DNA from: Lactobacillus sp. ESL0701 | Lineage (GTDB): Bacteria; Bacillota; Bacilli; Lactobacillales; Lactobacillaceae | Direction: 5' to 3' | Assembly: GCF_029433445.1 (NCBI RefSeq) | Contig: NZ_JAQTIC010000008.1 | Coordinates: forward strand, 22,993-86,992 | DNA length: 64,000 nt | Shown here: one piece after another, positions 63,805-64,000 of the stretch | Layout: the number at the start of each line of letters is the position of its first letter | Position numbering within the stretch: position 1 is the first letter of the stretch | Notes under the pieces: generated by a model | The model's database searches: none | What the model saw: the letters and a program-made list of their open reading frames with translations, nothing else | What the model was told of the DNA's origin: nothing | Position numbers and translations under genes: made by a program

Positions 63805-63832
63805 CAAAAAAGAGGACCAATGGTCCTCTTCC
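63805..63832 (-). terminator. Terminator of the rRNA/tRNA-Asn transcript
   Basis: AGAGGACCA pairs with TGGTCCTCT, followed by TTTTTT on the minus strand, 11 bases after tRNA-Asn. Confidence 0.92.
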
Positions 63833-63842
63833 TTTTACCTTG

Positions 63843-63915
63843 CTCCGGCTGTCAGACTCGAACTGACGACATCTTGATTAACAGTCAAGCGCTCTACCAA
63901 CTGAGCTAAGCCGGA
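63843..63915 (-). tRNA. tRNA-Asn(GTT)
   Basis: 73 bases, acceptor stem TCCGGCT/AGCCGGA, anticodon loop CTGTTAA (GTT), T-loop TTCGAGT. It follows the 5S gene, as at the end of an rRNA operon. Confidence 0.96.
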
Positions 63916-63926
63916 ATATTAAAAAA

Positions 63927-64000
63927 GCACGGCAGCGTCCTACCCTCGCAGGCAGTCTCCCACCAACTACTCTCGGCGTGAAGAAGCTTAACTACTGTGT
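63927..64000 (-). rRNA. 5S ribosomal RNA, 3' part
   Basis: The minus strand matches the 3' two thirds of 5S rRNA (AGAGTAGTTGG, then GGGAGACTGCCTGCGAGGG and the closing ACGCTGCCGTGC). The gene continues beyond the window edge. Confidence 0.94.

Overview
The window looks like chromosome of a Lactobacillus in the strict sense (L. acidophilus/delbrueckii group or an insect-gut relative; species not resolvable from sequence alone). Signs are: AT-rich DNA with AGGAGG ribosome sites; proteins with the SLAP surface-layer attachment domain; an Apf aggregation-promoting factor; a SEC10/PgrA-type surface protein; teichoic-acid genes; and many sugar PTS operons with CcpA (cre) sites. There are five tRNA genes, a partial 5S rRNA at the right end, no complete mobile element and no CRISPR array.

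Layout. 0.2-5 kb: NAD salvage (pncB-nadE) and wall-teichoic-acid genes (tagA, a GT4 glycosyltransferase, tagD). 5-8.2 kb: a self-regulated GntR gene, a cytosolic beta-helix protein and a four-SLAP surface protein. 8.3-13.8 kb: a segment bounded by two identical tRNA-Gln genes. It holds an aminotransferase, a glycerophosphodiesterase, a BspA-like leucine-rich-repeat protein with a SLAP anchor, two tandem type I toxin-antitoxin modules and a possible integrase tail. 13.8-20.3 kb: acetyltransferase, HAD phosphatase, SEC10/PgrA protein, MFS exporter, Apf, a 38-residue protein and a TetR-oxidoreductase operon with two perfect operators.

20.3-48 kb is one large sugar-catabolism block: fruKA with a divergent RpiR regulator, a D-2-hydroxyacid dehydrogenase, tagatose-1,6-bisphosphate aldolase (lacD), an unusual intracellular glycosidase-like protein, a mannose-family PTS with an AgaS-type isomerase and GntR regulator, two tandem lacTFEG operons each with its own RAT antiterminator and cre site, a second mannose-family PTS, and lacR-lacA-lacB. 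Together these encode phosphotransferase uptake of lactose and of galactose or galactosamine sugars, phospho-beta-galactosidases, and most or all of the tagatose-6-phosphate route. The only visible candidate for its kinase step is the FruK-like protein.

48-64 kb: a GH31 glycosidase with a C-terminal FN3 domain, an OppA-like lipoprotein paired with a PF13303-type EIIC membrane protein, a small secreted protein, nitroreductase, galE, two tandem amino-acid permeases, and the general mannose/glucose PTS operon manLMN plus DUF956, next to tRNA-Asn and the end of an rRNA operon.

Most notable: (i) the duplicated toxin-antitoxin module at 12.69-13.49 kb, where each antisense RNA carries the start-site sequence of its own toxin only and the two promoters are divergent; (ii) the AgaS/PTS/LacD locus with a non-GH35 glycosidase-like protein; (iii) shared operator motifs linking separate promoters to one regulator. 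Functions are inferred from motifs and context; no database search was run.
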